Source: Flavobacterium sp. 140616W15 (GTDB taxonomy: Bacteria; Bacteroidota; Bacteroidia; Flavobacteriales; Flavobacteriaceae). Taken from it: 64,000 bases of DNA. The stretch lies in assembly GCF_003668995.1 (NCBI RefSeq), contig NZ_CP033068.1, positions 3,038,001 through 3,102,000 of the forward strand. Direction: 5' to 3'. Shown piece by piece: positions 35,404-45,197 of the stretch; positions within the stretch are counted from its first letter, which is position 1; each line of letters starts with the position of its first letter. A model generated the notes under the pieces. That model ran no database searches and was not told the origin of the DNA. It saw only the letters and a list, made by a program, of their open reading frames with translations. A program made the position numbers and the translations under genes.

Positions 35404-37860
35404 TTACAACCTAGCAGTTAATTTTATATTAAAAACTCTAGAAGTCATATAATTAGGAATTGCATATTGATTTTTAGAATATACATCCCGAACCCAAGTG
35501 TTAGTAATAGCGTTTTTATTATCAAAAAGATTAAAGATTTCAAATCCTAAAGACAATTCTTTAAATTCTTTAAATAGTTTGCTTTTTGCGACTCTATTAT
35601 TATCAATAAAAACTTTAGAAAATCCAACATCTGCCCGACGGTAATCTTTGAGTCGGTTTTGGTATAAATACGGATCTGAATACGAAGGAGATCCTCCAGG
35701 CAACCCTGTATTATAAACCATATTTAAATACAATTTTACACTCGGAATATTAGGCATATAATCCTGAAATAAGAGTGCAAATTTTAATCGCTGATCCGTT
35801 GGTCTTGCTATATATCCTTTATTTTCATAATTCTCTTCGGTTTTTAAATACCCAAAACTAAACCATGATTCTGTTCCTGGAACAAACTCACCGTTTAATC
35901 TAAAATCCAAACCCTGGGCATAAGCCTTCGCATTATTATCAGCAACATATCTAATTCTAACGTTGTCTATAGTATAAACATTTACATCTGACAATGTTTT
36001 ATAATACAACTCCGAAACAAGTTTAAAAGGTCGATTCCACATTTTAAAACTATAATCATTACTTAAAACTACATGTACCGATTGCTGCGCTTTGGTATCT
36101 GGTAACACTTCTCCATTTTCATTTCGCAATTCTCTATAAAATGGCGGTTGATGGTACAATCCACCCGAAACCCTAAAAACCATATCCATATCCCAATCTG
36201 GTTTTATTGCAAATTGTGCACGCGGACTAAACACCAACTGGTTTTTACCCTCAACAATTCCCCCTGACACTTTCCAATCCTGAAAACGGACTCCAGCATT
36301 ATACCAAACTTCACTAGAACCTAAAACTCCTTTTCGGCTCCATTGCGCATAACCTGAAAATCGATTTATAGTATTAAAATTTATTGCCCTCACATTTTGA
36401 TACGGCAAAAGCGGCCCTGCATAAGATTCATATGGCTGATTATTTTTAGGAAAATTTACAATTGGTGGATTTACAGAAAATCCAGCTGAATCAATTACCT
36501 CCCATTCCGCCACACGATCACGTATAGATTCACGAGTATATTTTACTCCCCATTCCAGAAGATTATCATTCCAATTATAAATTCCTTTTAATTCAGCATT
36601 AACAATTAAAGCATCTAAATCATTTCGCGCATGATTTAATTGCGTTCCAATTCCTTTCGTATAATTTACCTCTTGTAAAACTACCGAGCCATCACTATCT
36701 ACCTCACCTAAGCGATATTGTGCTAAAATATCATAATGTTCCTGTTCTTGTGTGTGAAATATCGAGCCTATGAATTTTAACGTAAAATCCGAAGAAAGAG
36801 CATATGTTGATTTTATTGCTCCAAAATAAGTATCGTATTTATCTCTCTCCTGCCCTTCATAATATACTGCAAGCGCCATTGGTTTATCAATAGTTCCAAA
36901 TTTCGTTTCTCGGGTTAATGGCTCATACAAATATTTATTTTGAGAAATAGCACCAAGAAAACTCCATTGCCATTTTGCAGAAGCAACATAATTAATATTT
37001 GTTTGGATGTCGGTATAAGAAGGCGTATAATTAGTCTGTGTATCCTGACTATTTACAAGCATACTATTATTTCGATAACGAACTCCTGTGATTGCTGACC
37101 ATTTTTTATTTTTAGAAACTGCATCGACAGCAATACTTCCACCAAGCAAGCTTGCTTCAAAAGAGGCACCAAACTGAGTTGGTTTTCGATATGTAATATC
37201 CAATACTGACGAAAGCTTATCTCCAAACTTTGCTTGAAATCCTCCTGCTGAAAAATCAACATTCTGAACCAAATCTGTATTGGTAAAGCTCAAGCCTTCT
37301 TGTTGCCCTGAGCGAATTAAAAAAGGACGATATACTTCAATCTCATTTACATAAACAAGATTCTCATCATAATTCCCACCTCGAACGGCATATTGTGTAC
37401 TTAATTCATTGTTCGAATTTACTCCAGGTAATGTTTTTAATATGTTTTCGATTCCCGCATTGGCACCTGGAATTTTCTTGATAGTAGTTGGGTCTACAGT
37501 TGTAATTCCTTGTATGCGTTTTTTATTTGCCATAACAACAATCTCTCCCATTTGCTCAGCATAACTGTTCATAACAGGATTCAAAACGAATATTTCATTC
37601 GGTTTTAAAGTTACTGTTACTGCCATCATTTTCTGAGAAACGTGAGTAAAAATAATAATTACTTTTTTATTAGATGGTATTGAAATATCAAAAAAACCAT
37701 CCGAATTAGACTGTGTAACATTTCCTGAATGAGAAACATTTACATCAGTAACAGGTAAATTGTTTTCATTTAGGATTATTCCTTTTACTCGGGCATTCTG
37801 AGCAAACGAAGCAAAACCAATACACAATAAAAGGGAAACAAATAGTAGGTTCTTATTCAA
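35404..37860 (-). CDS. TonB-dependent receptor with N-terminal carboxypeptidase-regulatory-like domain
   Basis: The 818-residue protein has a signal peptide (CIGFASFAQ). A CarboxypepD-reg-like beta-sandwich follows (about 22-110, VKGIILNENNLPVTDVNVSHSGN). The plug has IENILKTLPGVNSNNELSTQYAVRGGNYDENLVYVNEIEV, and a large beta-barrel ends with a VFNIKLTARL strand. This is an outer-membrane importer powered by TonB. No SusD gene is adjacent, so it is not a classic polysaccharide utilisation pair. It follows the M23 peptidase gene by 11 bases on the same strand, implying co-transcription. The ligand is unknown. Confidence 0.92.
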   Translation of the reverse strand: MNKNLLFVSLLLCIGFASFAQNARVKGIILNENNLPVTDVNVSHSGNVTQSNSDGFFDISIPSNKKVIIIFTHVSQKMMAVTVTLKPNEIFVLNPVMNSYAEQMGEIVVMANKKRIQGITTVDPTTIKKIPGANAGIENILKTLPGVNSNNELSTQYAVRGGNYDENLVYVNEIEVYRPFLIRSGQQEGLSFTNTDLVQNVDFSAGGFQAKFGDKLSSVLDITYRKPTQFGASFEASLLGGSIAVDAVSKNKKWSAITGVRYRNNSMLVNSQDTQTNYTPSYTDIQTNINYVASAKWQWSFLGAISQNKYLYEPLTRETKFGTIDKPMALAVYYEGQERDKYDTYFGAIKSTYALSSDFTLKFIGSIFHTQEQEHYDILAQYRLGEVDSDGSVVLQEVNYTKGIGTQLNHARNDLDALIVNAELKGIYNWNDNLLEWGVKYTRESIRDRVAEWEVIDSAGFSVNPPIVNFPKNNQPYESYAGPLLPYQNVRAINFNTINRFSGYAQWSRKGVLGSSEVWYNAGVRFQDWKVSGGIVEGKNQLVFSPRAQFAIKPDWDMDMVFRVSGGLYHQPPFYRELRNENGEVLPDTKAQQSVHVVLSNDYSFKMWNRPFKLVSELYYKTLSDVNVYTIDNVRIRYVADNNAKAYAQGLDFRLNGEFVPGTESWFSFGYLKTEENYENKGYIARPTDQRLKFALLFQDYMPNIPSVKLYLNMVYNTGLPGGSPSYSDPYLYQNRLKDYRRADVGFSKVFIDNNRVAKSKLFKEFKELSLGFEIFNLFDNKNAITNTWVRDVYSKNQYAIPNYMTSRVFNIKLTARL

Positions 37861-37871
37861 GCGTTATATTT

Positions 37872-39569
37872 TTATTTTATTTGACTTCTAAAAAAACGTG
37901 TCTCAAAGATAGCAGAATTCCCCACATTATCAACAACTTCTATTTTTAAATCGTTTGCTCCCTCAGCAACAATTCCATCATTAAAATCATGAGTTATTTT
38001 TCTGGCTTTATTATCATACTCAAACAATATCCAATTTCCATTTAAATAACCATTGTAGGATTTAATCCCCGACATACCATCACTAATTGTAAACTGGATT
38101 TTCTTTACATCGCTTATCCATTTACCTTCAATTGGTTTTGCAATGCTTATTGTTGGCTTAATTGTATCAACAACCAATCCGAATTGACCTAAAATTCTTG
38201 ACTTTGCTTTATACTCTGTCCCTTTTCGTGATGTCGCATTATAACTACTGCTCTTACCAGTCATTCTACCAATATATACTTTGTCTCTAAGATTTTCAGG
38301 ATATTTATCATCCTCAATAGTTATTGTAAAATTAGAATGAACCGGAACAGTATCGTCATGAACATAAATACGGTCATTTTTTACATCAAAATTCAAATTA
38401 AAATCATCATAAAATGTTCCTGCAGGAAAAAATACAGACATATTATCTTTAGAAAAATTAGCATCTTTATTATATTTCATCAAATATTTAGACTCCACAG
38501 GCTTTGAATCTACAACTGCAGGCAATGAATTGTACTGAACAGGAATATTAATTGTATTGGTATTTCCATAAAAATCCGAAACTTCTATACGATATGCCGA
38601 AGCTAGATTTGGAACAACTGGAAGCACCCCATTAAGCGAATCTTTTTTAATAATACTCAAAGCAAAAGGAGTTTTCATAAACAACTTTTGTACTCTTTGA
38701 CCTGTTTTTTTATATCTAGAATAATCGATCAAAGCATTTATATATCTCATTTCATCAAATGAATACGTGTTGAACTCATATCCATAGTTTGAATTTCCGT
38801 TGTAAAAAGATTCTACTTTATAAACTCCATTTTTATTAAAAGAAACATCATCGTAATCTACAGCAGTAACTCCAAAACCAATTTTCCCATTTGTAGCTAC
38901 ACTGCTAGACAAATATGTTCCGTCTTTTTGCAATGACAAATTAAGCATTAAAGGTATTTTTGACTGATTAACTATCGTTTTATCATCAAGCGGATAAACA
39001 TATAAATTAGAAACAACAGGCTTTTTGGTGTCTCTTATATATTTATCAAAACCAAAAAACATAGGATTTATAACAAATTCTGTTTTTGAATCACGAAATT
39101 CAAAATGCAAATGCGGCCCTTCTGATGATCCAGTATTCCCAGATAAGCCTATTAATTGACCTTTAGTAACAGTCATTTCACCAGGTTTTAAGAACATTTC
39201 AATTTCAAAAGACTTCTCTTTATAATGTGTCTTCTTTACATAATCCTGGATTGAACCTACCATACTTTGCAGATGCCCATATACAGATGTATATCCATTT
39301 GGATGGGTTACATACAAAGTTTTCCCATTCCCGAAAGTCGAAATTTTAATCCTAGATATATAACCATCAGCAACAGCATACACATTTAAACCTTCTCTTT
39401 GATTCGTTTTCAAATCAAAACCAGCGTGAAAATGATTCGGTCTTAGTTCCCCAAAATTCCCCGAAAGCTGCATCGGAATATCCAAAGGAGGTCTAAAATA
39501 GTCTTTTGGATAATCTGTCTGAGCAGAAATAAAATTACAAAACAGGAGAAAAAGTACAGAATATTTCAT
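37872..39569 (-). CDS. M23 family metallopeptidase (LytM domain) with C-terminal beta domains
   Basis: The 565-residue protein has a signal peptide (LFCNFISAQ) and an N-terminal LytM domain at about 30-170. Zinc ligands are in NHFHAGFDLKT (first His and Asp) and in SSEGPHLHFEF (HxH motif), so the catalytic site is complete. The remaining ~390 residues are beta-rich with Ig-like features near the C-terminus. It likely cleaves peptidoglycan cross-links or processes an envelope protein. It is transcribed first, ahead of the TonB receptor gene. Confidence 0.9.
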   Translation of the reverse strand: MKYSVLFLLFCNFISAQTDYPKDYFRPPLDIPMQLSGNFGELRPNHFHAGFDLKTNQREGLNVYAVADGYISRIKISTFGNGKTLYVTHPNGYTSVYGHLQSMVGSIQDYVKKTHYKEKSFEIEMFLKPGEMTVTKGQLIGLSGNTGSSEGPHLHFEFRDSKTEFVINPMFFGFDKYIRDTKKPVVSNLYVYPLDDKTIVNQSKIPLMLNLSLQKDGTYLSSSVATNGKIGFGVTAVDYDDVSFNKNGVYKVESFYNGNSNYGYEFNTYSFDEMRYINALIDYSRYKKTGQRVQKLFMKTPFALSIIKKDSLNGVLPVVPNLASAYRIEVSDFYGNTNTINIPVQYNSLPAVVDSKPVESKYLMKYNKDANFSKDNMSVFFPAGTFYDDFNLNFDVKNDRIYVHDDTVPVHSNFTITIEDDKYPENLRDKVYIGRMTGKSSSYNATSRKGTEYKAKSRILGQFGLVVDTIKPTISIAKPIEGKWISDVKKIQFTISDGMSGIKSYNGYLNGNWILFEYDNKARKITHDFNDGIVAEGANDLKIEVVDNVGNSAIFETRFFRSQIK

Positions 39570-39744
39570 GATTTACATTTTTGCTAAGATAAAAAAAAGT
39601 TAGTAAAATAATTAGGAAAACTACGAAATACAATACCTTGAATTCCATTAATTTGCTATTTTTAATGCAAAAAAATCGATAAAATATTGCATTAATAAAA
39701 AGGAATACTAACTTTGTATGATTAAGTAATGAATAGGATTTGTA

Positions 39745-40035
39745 ATGAGTGTAATTGCCGAAATAATTGATACTCTTGAATATAAAGTTGAAAAACTTTT
39801 TGCGAAGCTAAAAGGTTTAGAAAAGAACAATCAAGAACTAAAGTCAGAATTAATAGAGGCTAAACAGACTATACAAAGACAGTCCGGAGAGATTGAGGCC
39901 TTGAAAAAGCAGTACGAAACACTCAAAATCGCCAATTCTTTACTTGGCAGTAACGATAATAAAAGAGATACAAAGCTTAAAATAAATTCATTAATTCGTG
40001 AAATTGATCACTGTATAGCACAACTATCAGACTAG
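39745..40035 (+). CDS. Small coiled-coil protein upstream of zapA
   Basis: The 96-residue protein is almost wholly helical, with heptad-like sequence from about 10 to 80 (DTLEYKVEKLFAKLKGLEKNNQELKSELIEAKQ...). There is no signal or membrane segment. It lies 7 bases before zapA, so the two are co-translated. Position and coiled coil suggest a ZapB-like partner of ZapA in Z-ring assembly; the sequence itself does not prove it. Confidence 0.75.
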   Translation: MSVIAEIIDTLEYKVEKLFAKLKGLEKNNQELKSELIEAKQTIQRQSGEIEALKKQYETLKIANSLLGSNDNKRDTKLKINSLIREIDHCIAQLSD

Positions 40036-40042
40036 TAACAAC

Positions 40043-40336
40043 ATGGACGAAAAGCTTAAAATTAAAATATCAATCGCAGACAGAGTTTACCCATTAACGG
40101 TAGATCTCTCTCAGGAAGAAGGCCTTAGGAGCGCTTCTAAAAAAATTGATGTGATGATAAAGCAATTTGAAGAAAACTATGCTGTTCGCGACAAACAGGA
40201 CGTTTTAGCCATGTGTGCATTACAATTTGCCTCTCAAGTAGAGCAAAAACAAATTGATAAAGTAATTGATAGTGACGAAACTATCGAACGAATTAAAAGA
40301 TTAAATACCCTTTTAGATCAATATCTCGAAAATTAA
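40043..40336 (+). CDS. zapA: Cell division protein ZapA
   Basis: The 97-residue protein starts MDEKLKIKISIADRVYPLTVDLSQEEGLRSASKKIDVMI, the ZapA N-terminal beta-hairpin and helix. A long C-terminal helix follows with the MCALQFASQVEQK segment. ZapA binds and bundles FtsZ filaments. It is followed by a 6S-type RNA and rny; a zapA-6S RNA link also exists in proteobacteria. Confidence 0.9.
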   Translation: MDEKLKIKISIADRVYPLTVDLSQEEGLRSASKKIDVMIKQFEENYAVRDKQDVLAMCALQFASQVEQKQIDKVIDSDETIERIKRLNTLLDQYLEN

Positions 40337-40372
40337 ACGTTCTTTACAGAAACTAAGATACTGCCTACATTA

Positions 40373-40524
40373 GTTCATATTTGGTAAACTCAACACTAAC
40401 AAATTAGAATGAGCAAATCATCACTACTAAAGCATGCCACGCTTCGGCGAGGAAACTTGAACAGTGAGTTAGCTCAAAACTTGTCTTTTCGAGTTTATAC
40501 AAGCAACCTAATGTAGGCTTTTTT
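40373..40524 (+). ncRNA. ssrS: 6S RNA, flavobacterial type
   Basis: GCCTACATTAG (40373-40383) pairs perfectly with CTAATGTAGGC (40509-40519), closing an RNA of about 150 nt that ends in a T run, so the closing stem can double as a terminator. Internal pairings include CACGCTTCGGCG near 40438 and a long open region. Location between zapA and rny, size, closing stem and central opening fit the 6S-Flavo class, which binds RNA polymerase and mimics an open promoter. Confidence 0.8.
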
Positions 40525-40544
40525 ATATATAAATTTTAACAAAC

Positions 40545-42110
40545 ATGGACAGTATAATAACGATCATTATTTCAGGAATTATAGGTATTGCAGCAGGTTT
40601 TGGGATAGCCAAGATCATTGAGAAAAGCAATATTTCCAATTTAATCAAAAATTCAAAAAAAGAAGCAGCATCCATTTTAAAAGATGCTAATCTAGAAGCT
40701 GAAAACATTAAGAAAGATAAAATTCTTCAAGCAAAAGAAAAGTTTATTGAATTAAAATCAGAGCACGAACAAGTAATTCTTGCAAGAGATAAAAAAGTAG
40801 CTGAAGTAGAAAAAAGAGTTAGAGACAAAGAATCTCAAGTTTCTAATGAATTGTCGAAAGCTAAAAAGACTAATGATGATTACGAAGCTAAAACACAAGA
40901 GTACAATACTAAAATTGAGGTTTTAGACAAAAAACAAGCTGAAGTTGACAAATTACACAAAAGTCAATTACAGCAATTAGAAGTTATTTCAGGACTTTCT
41001 GCCGAAGAAGCTAAAAACCAACTAATGGAAGGTTTAAAAGCTGAAGCAAAAAGCAGTTCGATGTCTTATATACAAGATACTATTGAAGAGGCAAAACTTA
41101 CAGCACAACAAGAAGCTAAAAAAATCATCATCAATACTATCCAAAGAGTTGGAACTGAAGAAGCAGTAGAAAACTGTGTATCTGTGTTCAATATCGAATC
41201 AGATGATGTAAAAGGAAGAATCATTGGACGTGAAGGTAGAAATATCCGTGCACTTGAAGCTGCTACTGGCGTTGAAATCATTGTAGATGATACTCCTGAA
41301 GCAATTATCCTTTCTTGCTTCGACCCTGTTCGTAGAGAAATTGCGCGTTTGGCTTTACACAAATTAGTTACAGATGGGCGTATTCATCCAGCACGTATTG
41401 AAGAAGTTGTGGCTAAGACAGCTAAACAAATTGATGACGAAATCATTGAAGTAGGAAAGCGTACTGTTATAGACTTAGGAATTCACGGTTTACACCCTGA
41501 ATTAATTAAAGTTGTTGGACGTATGAAATACCGTTCTTCTTACGGTCAAAACTTATTACAACACTCTAGAGAAGTATCTAAATTGTGTGGTATTATGGCT
41601 GCCGAATTGGGACTGAACGTTAAATTAGCTAAAAGAGCTGGTTTACTTCACGATATTGGTAAAGTTCCAGATACTGAAAGTGATTTACCTCACGCTTTAT
41701 TAGGTATGCAATGGGCTGAGAAATACGGTGAGAAAGAAGAAGTTTGCAACGCAATTGGTGCGCATCACGACGAAATCGAAATGAAGTCACTATTATCACC
41801 AATCGTACAGGTTTGTGATGCTATTTCAGGTGCAAGACCAGGTGCAAGAAGACAAGTATTAGATTCTTACATCCAACGTTTGAAAGACCTTGAAGAAGTA
41901 GCTTACGGATTTAATGGAGTTAAAAACGCCTATGCAATTCAAGCTGGTAGAGAACTTCGTGTTATTGTAGAAAGCGAAAAAGTATCTGATGACAATGCTG
42001 CAAGCCTATCATTTGATATCTCACAAAAAATACAAACCGAAATGACTTACCCAGGTCAAGTTAAAGTAACAGTAATACGAGAAACAAGAGCAGTAAATAT
42101 TGCAAAATAA
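40545..42110 (+). CDS. rny: Ribonuclease Y
   Basis: The 521-residue protein has an N-terminal membrane helix (about 2-24), a charged coiled coil (about 25-190) and a KH domain ([32 protein letters not shown], about 225-256). The HD domain carries [11 protein letters not shown] and later AHHDE. It initiates mRNA decay at the membrane. Full length and all motifs are intact. It lies just downstream of the 6S-type RNA and has its own start at 40545. Confidence 0.95.
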   Translation: MDSIITIIISGIIGIAAGFGIAKIIEKSNISNLIKNSKKEAASILKDANLEAENIKKDKILQAKEKFIELKSEHEQVILARDKKVAEVEKRVRDKESQVSNELSKAKKTNDDYEAKTQEYNTKIEVLDKKQAEVDKLHKSQLQQLEVISGLSAEEAKNQLMEGLKAEAKSSSMSYIQDTIEEAKLTAQQEAKKIIINTIQRVGTEEAVENCVSVFNIESDDVKGRIIGREGRNIRALEAATGVEIIVDDTPEAIILSCFDPVRREIARLALHKLVTDGRIHPARIEEVVAKTAKQIDDEIIEVGKRTVIDLGIHGLHPELIKVVGRMKYRSSYGQNLLQHSREVSKLCGIMAAELGLNVKLAKRAGLLHDIGKVPDTESDLPHALLGMQWAEKYGEKEEVCNAIGAHHDEIEMKSLLSPIVQVCDAISGARPGARRQVLDSYIQRLKDLEEVAYGFNGVKNAYAIQAGRELRVIVESEKVSDDNAASLSFDISQKIQTEMTYPGQVKVTVIRETRAVNIAK

Positions 42111-42125
42111 GCTCTTTACTTATAT

Positions 42126-42163
42126 CATAAAAAAAACTCCTCAATCGAGGAGTTTTTTTTATG
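42126..42163 (+). terminator. Terminator of rny
   Basis: The stem AAAACTCCTC/GAGGAGTTTT with an AATC loop lies 16 bases after the stop, with T-rich flanks. Confidence 0.9.
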
Positions 42164-42199
42164 ATACTTTTTTTCATTAAGATGTCAAGATCCATATCG

Positions 42200-42245
42200 C
42201 ATTAACCACAAAGGAAGCAAAGATTTACGCTAAGTTCGCAAAGAG
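42200..42245 (-). repeat. 9-12-bp periodic CAAAG array
   Basis: The motif recurs as CACAAAGGA, AGCAAAGAT, ACGCTAAG and TTCGCAAAG. On the minus strand it reads as CTTTGNGNN units, related to but longer than the octamer arrays elsewhere. It faces the octamer array at 42456-42501 across the REP palindromes. Confidence 0.55.
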
Positions 42246-42291
42246 TATTATTTCTTTCATTTATAAATTCTATCCTATTTTAACTATAGCT

Positions 42292-42356
42292 CACGGTTTC
42301 AACCGTGCGATGCAAATTGCGATAATTCATTGCGCACCAACGGTTAAAACCGTTGG
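42292..42356. repeat. REP/REPIN-like pair of palindromes
   Basis: CACGGTTTCAACCGTG (42292-42307) and CCAACGGTTAAAACCGTTGG (42337-42356) are separated by GCGATG...CATTGCGC, itself a bulged stem. They share the GGTT(A)AACC core with 57006-57025. The whole gap 42111-42497 holds this, the terminator and two periodic arrays but no gene. Confidence 0.75.
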
Positions 42357-42455
42357 TCATGTTTATGGCGTGTTATTTTTGCCAGCAATCAGTTCTTGAG
42401 CTATTAGTTTGTTTGACAAAGACAAGCTTGCAGGTATTACAAATCACATCTTTCA

Positions 42456-42501
42456 TGCTTTGAACCTTAAAAACTTAGCCACTCAGTACCTTAAAACCTA
42501 C
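42456..42501 (+). repeat. Degenerate octamer array downstream of the PAS kinase
   Basis: Consecutive octamers such as TGCTTTGA, ACCTTAAA, AACTTAGC and CACTCAGT form about six units. The array runs into the stop region of the PAS kinase gene. Confidence 0.6.
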
Positions 42502-44021
42502 AAATCATCATTAAAGACAATTTTAAATGTAGTCCCTTCTCCAACGACACTTTCTACAGAAACCTCCCCTTTCATTGATTCTATCTGATTCTTGGTAATA
42601 TACAATCCTATTCCGCGCGCTTCTTTGTGCTTATGAAACGTTTTATACATTCCGAATATCAAATCACCATATAGCTTTAAATCAATTCCAATGCCGTTAT
42701 CTTTAATTTTTAAAGCTTTGCGACCATCAGGTTCAATTACAAAAACAAACTCGATTATAGGGTCTCTATCAGGATGTGCGTATTTAATTGCATTGGTAGT
42801 AAAATTCAGCAAAACACTTTCTAGATAAGCCGGATTAAAACTAATAGTTACATAATCAGGAACATTATTAAGTATTGTAATTTTAGCTTTACTACTAAAA
42901 GCCTTGATTACCGAAACTGTTTTATCTATATTATAACTTAATTTAAGTGGTTTTATCACTATATTAAGATTACTTTGAATCTGGACTACCTGCGTTAAAT
43001 TTGAAATTGTTTCATTTAAATCATTAGAAACGGTACGCAAATGAACTAACATTTCGTCAATCGTATCTTTACTATGATCATCATCTATAAAATCAAGAAT
43101 ACTTTTAATATTTCCTGCTTGCGTATTTAAATTATGAGAGACAATATGAGAGAAATTAAGCAATCGGTTATTTTGATCGCTAAACAATTTCATTGTTTTA
43201 ATAAGTTCTAACTCTTTCTCTTTCTGATAAGAAATATCAGTGTGCGTACCCAATACACGCAAGGGTTTACCGTTAAGATCTCTTTCAATAACCTTTCCTC
43301 TATCTAATATCCATTTGTATTTACCACTAGACGTTAATACGCGATGATAATTTTCGTAATAGGGCACTTTATTGTCAAAATGTTCTTGAATATCTGAGTA
43401 ATATCGAGGCAAATCATCTGGATGCACAATTTTATCCCAACGTTCAGGATCATCAAAAATATCATTAGACTGTAATTCTAAAATCTTTAAGGATAAAGAG
43501 GAGTAAAAAACTCTATTACTTACCATATCCCAATCCCAAACACCAACAGTCGAAGCGTCTAGAGCAAACTGAAAACGTTCTTCAGATAATTTAAGCTTAA
43601 GCTCTTGATCTTTTATATCGGTAACATCAGACATTCTTCCATAAAAACTAACTCTACCATCGAGAGAACCCTCTGTTTTTGAACAAACTTTTAACCAACG
43701 AATTCCTTTTTTGGGTAATACTACTCGAAATTCAATTTCCCACGCTGTCAAAGTTTTTCTAGCTTTGGATAGCGAACAAATAAACAGATGCTGATCTTCG
43801 GGATGCACTCTTTCATAGATAAAAAATTTACTACGATTAGTAAATTCAGCTATAGACAACTCAAATATCTCTTCCATGGACTTACTTACCAAAGGAAAAG
43901 AATAAGTGTTATCGACATCGACAACAAACTGAAAGATTAAGTCAGGAATTTCGGCAAATAATTTCTTGTAAAAGTTATTCAACTTCTGACAATTTTCATC
44001 TTCATTTAAATCAAAAACCAT
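42498..44021 (-). CDS. PAS-domain sensor histidine kinase
   Basis: The 507-residue protein has no membrane segment. PAS1 spans about 18-137 and PAS2 about 145-267 (FQFALDASTVGVWDWDMVSNR), each ending in a PAC-like segment. The dimerisation helix follows with phospho-acceptor H296 in FSHIVSHNLNT. The HATPase domain has N-box NFTTNAIKYAHPD, G1 DNGIGID and G2 ARGIGLYITK. It should sense a cytoplasmic signal and autophosphorylate. No response regulator gene is adjacent, so its partner is elsewhere. It is flanked by repeats on one side and xerD on the other. Confidence 0.9.
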   Translation of the reverse strand: MVFDLNEDENCQKLNNFYKKLFAEIPDLIFQFVVDVDNTYSFPLVSKSMEEIFELSIAEFTNRSKFFIYERVHPEDQHLFICSLSKARKTLTAWEIEFRVVLPKKGIRWLKVCSKTEGSLDGRVSFYGRMSDVTDIKDQELKLKLSEERFQFALDASTVGVWDWDMVSNRVFYSSLSLKILELQSNDIFDDPERWDKIVHPDDLPRYYSDIQEHFDNKVPYYENYHRVLTSSGKYKWILDRGKVIERDLNGKPLRVLGTHTDISYQKEKELELIKTMKLFSDQNNRLLNFSHIVSHNLNTQAGNIKSILDFIDDDHSKDTIDEMLVHLRTVSNDLNETISNLTQVVQIQSNLNIVIKPLKLSYNIDKTVSVIKAFSSKAKITILNNVPDYVTISFNPAYLESVLLNFTTNAIKYAHPDRDPIIEFVFVIEPDGRKALKIKDNGIGIDLKLYGDLIFGMYKTFHKHKEARGIGLYITKNQIESMKGEVSVESVVGEGTTFKIVFNDDL

Positions 44022-44217
44022 AATTGTGTTTGTGTAAGTTGACTAGTTCATCTAAAAAACAAATAAAATTGATGTCATTATTTAATACCAAAAAAATCAT
44101 TTTCACTTCTTACTATAAGCATAAAAGCAAATACTCTTTATTATGAACAATACACCTCCAAGATATTATTTTTTTAAGACAAAAACACAATCTTACAACA
44201 TATTTTAACAAAAAAAC

Positions 44218-45114
44218 TTACCTTCTAGGATGAAAAGTGTTTATTACTTGCGTTAAATATGTTCTATCCAGATGAACATATATTTCGGTTGTAGTGATTG
44301 ATTCATGACCCAGCATCAATTGTATTGACCTTAAATCGGCGCCATTTTCTAGTAAATGTGTTGCAAAAGAGTGTCTTAACGTATGCGGACTTATATTTTT
44401 ATTCAAACCTATTTTAAAAGCCAAGTCCTTTGTAATAGTAAAAATCATTGCTCTTGTTAACTGACTCCCTCTTCTGTTGAGGAATAAAGTATCTTCATGT
44501 CCTTTTTTAATATTTAAGTGGAGTCGAACTGAATTAACATAAATTAAAATATATTTTTGAGTAGATTCTCCAATAGGAACAAACCGCTCTTTATTTCCCT
44601 TACCAGTAATTTTTATGAATCCTTCTTCAAAGAACAAATCCGATATTCTCAGAGCTACCAATTCAGAAACCCGAAGTCCACAACTATACAAAGTTTCCAG
44701 CATCGCACGATTACGTTCTCCTTCATTAGAGCTTAAATCGATTGCTGCAATAAGTTTATCAATATCATCAACAGATAATGTATCTGGTAATTTCCTTCCT
44801 GTTTTAGGAGAGTCTATAAGTTCCAACGGATTAGTATTACGATAATCTTCGAAAATTAAGTAATTAAAAAAACTTTTCAATCCCGAAATAATGCGAGCCT
44901 GCGAACGTGCGTTTACCTCTTTAGATACTGAATAAATAAACTGCTGAATCGTTTCTTCATTAATTTTTAATGGAGAAACTTCAATTTGGTTCTGGGCTAA
45001 AAAAAGACATAATCGCTCTATATCAAAAACATAATTCTCGATTGTATTTTTTGACAAACCACGTTCAATCTTAAGATAGGATTGATAATCTTTTATATAC
45101 CTATTCCAATTCAT
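44218..45114 (-). CDS. xerD: Tyrosine recombinase XerD
   Basis: From the ATG at 45114 this is 298 residues, the normal XerD length; nine further N-terminal codons upstream are less likely. The SAM-like N-terminal domain starts NRYIKDYQSYLKIERGLS. Catalytic residues are Arg in YSCGLRVSELVALR, Lys in GKGNKERFVP, His-Arg in HTLRHSFATHLL, His in LGHES and the nucleophile Tyr in TTEIYVHL. It resolves chromosome dimers at dif with a XerC partner, which is not in this window. It lies away from any mobile genes. Confidence 0.93.
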   Translation of the reverse strand: MNWNRYIKDYQSYLKIERGLSKNTIENYVFDIERLCLFLAQNQIEVSPLKINEETIQQFIYSVSKEVNARSQARIISGLKSFFNYLIFEDYRNTNPLELIDSPKTGRKLPDTLSVDDIDKLIAAIDLSSNEGERNRAMLETLYSCGLRVSELVALRISDLFFEEGFIKITGKGNKERFVPIGESTQKYILIYVNSVRLHLNIKKGHEDTLFLNRRGSQLTRAMIFTITKDLAFKIGLNKNISPHTLRHSFATHLLENGADLRSIQLMLGHESITTTEIYVHLDRTYLTQVINTFHPRR

Positions 45115-45141
45115 ACTCACAAAGTAAAACATTTTCTGCAT

Positions 45142-45172
45142 AAAAAAAACCTTCTACCGCAGTAGAAGGTTC
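45142..45172 (-). terminator. Terminator of the first beta-barrel gene
   Basis: The stem AACCTTCTAC/GTAGAAGGTT with a CGCA-type loop is followed by a T run on the minus strand. Confidence 0.85.
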
Positions 45173-45197
45173 ATAAATTATTTTTGAAATTTTAAAA

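Noticed and set aside
35404..37860. SusC-type polysaccharide importer
   Set aside because: No SusD gene or glycoside hydrolases are adjacent; it is paired with an M23 peptidase instead.
44218..45114. Tyrosine recombinase as a phage or island integrase
   Set aside because: Length and motifs are those of chromosomal XerD, and no attachment repeats or cargo genes surround it.
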